From contig NZ_CP084881.1 of NCBI RefSeq assembly GCF_013402815.2, positions 1 to 56,996 of the forward strand: DNA of 56,996 nt, in the 5' to 3' direction. The notes under the pieces are model-generated. The model did not search any database, was not told where the DNA came from, and saw nothing but the letters and a program-made list of their open reading frames with translations. Positions 55,461 through 56,996 of this stretch are shown here, one piece after another. Position 1 is the first letter of the stretch. Each line of letters begins with the position of its first letter. A program made the translations under genes and the position numbers. Source of the DNA: Natrinema halophilum. GTDB taxonomy: Archaea; Halobacteriota; Halobacteria; Halobacteriales; Natrialbaceae.

Positions 55461-55928
55461 ATGAGTACTGCTGACAGTATGAAACGTCGCGTCGAAGAGG
55501 AGTGTGACGTCCCTGACTCGTGGAGTGTGTTGGAAACCGCGCCAAAGGGTGCGATAGAAATCAGTGAATTCGAGGGAGAGGGAATAGAGGAAGCGGCTAT
55601 CGAACTGATCAATGGCAGGACGGTCGCTGAGGTGGTTCTCCACCATGCGAATATGCCAGGTCGGGTCTCAGCTCGGGTAGAGGGTGGACTTGACGCACTG
55701 GACGAACCCGCTACAGAAATCCCATCACAGGTCGGTGTTCTCCAGTTTGCTAACACAGATGATGCGATAAAAGCCATTAACCAGCTCGTAAATCCAGATA
55801 TTCTTGCTGAAATCACTGACCTTCGCAGTCCACTCGAGACCGAAGACCCGCTTTCTGTTCGAGAGGCAGTTTCAAAGGTGACTGAGGTGGACATGTCGAC
55901 TGTTGATGAGACAATAACTTCGATTTGA
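55461..55928 (+). CDS. Protein of unknown function
   Basis: The 155-residue protein is helical and acidic (IEEAAIELINGRTVAEVVLH; DDAIKAINQLVNPDILAEIT). It is followed 16 bases later by the HNH-repeat gene. No family is recognised. Confidence 0.55.
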   Translation: MSTADSMKRRVEEECDVPDSWSVLETAPKGAIEISEFEGEGIEEAAIELINGRTVAEVVLHHANMPGRVSARVEGGLDALDEPATEIPSQVGVLQFANTDDAIKAINQLVNPDILAEITDLRSPLETEDPLSVREAVSKVTEVDMSTVDETITSI

Positions 55929-55944
55929 GAATGCTCATTGGCCA

Positions 55945-56358
55945 ATGACCGACGAAAACAACCAAGATCGAGATGCACCGCCGATTAAAGGGATCGAAGA
56001 ATTCAATAAATACATCCGATTTATCGATGTCTTGCCTGACGATGTCAAAGATCGCATCGCGAAACACGCACACCCACTGACAGGCGAGCAGCGGAATTAC
56101 CGGTACGACAACTATGTTCTTTTGGCTGAGATCCACCATTTACATGACTCCCTCTGCCGCGTACCGACCACTTCCGACCTTGAGAAAAAGGGGACAATCT
56201 CGTTACCTGTTTATCTGAATCGATTTGGGACATTCCAACGTGCGGTCGAAGCCGCTGGATTTGAGCCTGTTTTCACAACCGAACAACAGAAGGCACGGTA
56301 TCTTGCAGAATATCAGGATCTGGCTGATCCAGACGAAGCAAAACCGTGGTCAAATTGA
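55945..56358 (+). CDS. Homing-endonuclease-associated repeat protein
   Basis: The 137-residue protein has the pattern of homing endonuclease associated repeats: LLAEIHHLHDSLCRVPTTSD, LEKKGTISLPVYLNRFGTFQ, RAVEAAGFEP. These units are DNA-binding modules of HNH-type nucleases, but no nuclease core is visible. It may be a regulator derived from such an element. Confidence 0.7.
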   Translation: MTDENNQDRDAPPIKGIEEFNKYIRFIDVLPDDVKDRIAKHAHPLTGEQRNYRYDNYVLLAEIHHLHDSLCRVPTTSDLEKKGTISLPVYLNRFGTFQRAVEAAGFEPVFTTEQQKARYLAEYQDLADPDEAKPWSN

Positions 56359-56386
56359 TCGGTTACTAATTTTCATTTCCTTGCAT

Positions 56387-56695
56387 CTACTGTTCATCAC
56401 CAGAGTCTTCGAGGGTGCGATCGAGCCGACGTCGAATCTCGTCTTCGTGAGCAGGGTATGCTCGTTCCGCGAGCGCTTCAATCACCTTCGGGATCTCTTC
56501 GCGACCGATCACGATTTCCTCTGAAACGTAGTCTCCGTTTTCGGCGATGTAGATGTGATGTGGACTGTTCGCCCAGTGGCCGATGTGCAACTGTGCAAGC
56601 GGTTCGTCATCTTTCGGTTGCCCACCCCGTGGAAGATGCGATCCACGGATCCGAACGCCTTCATCAGCAGTGTGCCTGTCTTTAGTTTGGGTCAT
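56387..56695 (-). CDS. Small protein divergent from the HTH regulator
   Basis: The 102-residue protein (ATG at 56695) has an alpha/beta core (HHIYIAENGDYVSEEIVIGR; IPKVIEALAERAYPAHEDEI). It lies opposite the regulator at 56828, with the shared operator at 56740-56785 between. The longer upstream frame overlaps that operator, so the shorter start is preferred. Confidence 0.55.
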   Translation of the reverse strand: MTQTKDRHTADEGVRIRGSHLPRGGQPKDDEPLAQLHIGHWANSPHHIYIAENGDYVSEEIVIGREEIPKVIEALAERAYPAHEDEIRRRLDRTLEDSGDEQ

Positions 56696-56739
56696 ATGAG
56701 TGTCGATGGATGCACATAGTATAGTCCCGAGCCACACGT

Positions 56740-56785
56740 AGAGTGAAAGTGAAACTGATAGGTGAATTACTTTCAGTTTCACTCT
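56740..56785. promoter_or_regulatory. Operator of the divergent HTH gene
   Basis: AGTGAAACTGA (56748-56758) and TCAGTTTCACT (56773-56783) are a perfect 11-base inverted repeat with a 14-base spacer. A further half-site AGAGTGAAA (56740-56748) can pair with TTTCACTCT (56777-56785). CTTATTCAT at about 56796-56804 is the likely TATA box, near 28 bases before the ATG at 56828. Confidence 0.65.
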
Positions 56786-56827
56786 GTCTGGCTCACTTAT
56801 TCATATCAGTAGCGAAGAACGCCAGTT

Positions 56828-56996
56828 ATGTCACCGTCAGAGTTAGTCAGACCAAGTTCAAGAGGCGAACTTTCTGCGAACGAGTGCCGTGCGTTACAGT
56901 TCCTCCGAGCAGAAGCCTACCGGCGACGAACTCTTTGTCTTCTGTTCGGCGTGGATGAAGACACTCTTGAAACACACCTACGCTTGGAATGTAATT
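56828..56996 (+). CDS. HTH (XRE-type) regulator, N-terminal part; continues at base 1
   Basis: The frame from ATG 56828 (MSPSELVRPSSRGELSANEC) is open to the window end, leaving one base over; bases 1-2 complete that codon (TGT) and the frame continues to 206. The junction reads LECN-C-EEIDEPADPR without a break. The segment LSANECRALQFLRAEAYRRR followed by GVDEDTLETHL resembles a helix-turn-helix or linker. The combined protein has 124 residues. Confidence 0.85.
   Translation, partial: MSPSELVRPSSRGELSANECRALQFLRAEAYRRRTLCLLFGVDEDTLETHLRLECN

Noticed and set aside
1-56996. Search for an integrase, transposase or CRISPR array
   Set aside because: No tyrosine or serine recombinase motifs, no transposase and no regularly spaced repeats were seen, so none is reported.

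Overview
The window looks like the complete circular genome, or plasmid prophage, of a tailed virus of halophilic archaea. Its two ends join: a reading frame that starts at 56828 runs off the right end and continues in frame from base 3 to a stop at 206, giving one 124-residue helix-turn-helix protein. Haloarchaeal origin is inferred from the high G+C, very acidic proteins, leaderless genes with TATA-like boxes about 25-30 bases upstream, few CTAG tetramers, and a repressor resembling the PhiH1 repressor-like family. No integrase was seen, whereas ParA, a RepH-like protein and an Orc1/Cdc6 protein are present, so the provirus is probably maintained as an episome.

Layout. (1) 1-2.4 kb: regulator, ParA and a proline/glutamine-rich partner, a maintenance module rich in dyads. 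(2) 2.5-3.5 kb: a degenerate RecA-like protein with a small partner. (3) 3.5-4.4 kb: non-coding and hairpin-rich. (4) 4.4-28.1 kb, minus strand: the virion module, read right to left as terminase small and large subunits, portal, protease/scaffold, major capsid, decoration and connector proteins, tail tube, frameshifted tail chaperone, tape measure, baseplate and fibres. It is interrupted by two plus-strand genes, an HNH endonuclease inside a duplicated portal 5' end and a rhomboid protease inside the tail genes. (5) 28.1-28.8 kb: an intronless tRNA-Trp and a truncated tRNA-like sequence. (6) 28.8-35 kb: small regulators, a ParB-domain protein and the large RepH-like protein. (7) 35.6-44.8 kb: a tightly overlapping minus-strand operon of zinc-ribbon and winged-helix proteins with a C5-cytosine methyltransferase, headed by a PadR regulator behind a structured leader. 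(8) 45-57 kb: accessory and control region with the PhiH1-type repressor, a TumE/TumA-like toxin-antitoxin pair bracketed by two identical dyads, Orc1/Cdc6, another zinc-finger operon, a DUF5131 protein and a J-domain protein.

How it works together (inference). The PhiH1-type repressor and PadR face each other across a nested operator at 44.9 kb and probably form the lysis/lysogeny switch. ParA, the RepH-like protein and Orc1/Cdc6 would copy and segregate the episome, and the toxin-antitoxin pair would stabilise it. The minus-strand cascade from PadR down to the tail fibres would be the productive program. The most unusual items are a lambda-like GGGAAAC -1 frameshift in the tail chaperone, a three-way-junction leader with a mutually exclusive hairpin upstream of padR, the HNH/portal rearrangement, the antisense rhomboid gene, and the paired TTAACCAACA dyads with identical 21-base spacing.
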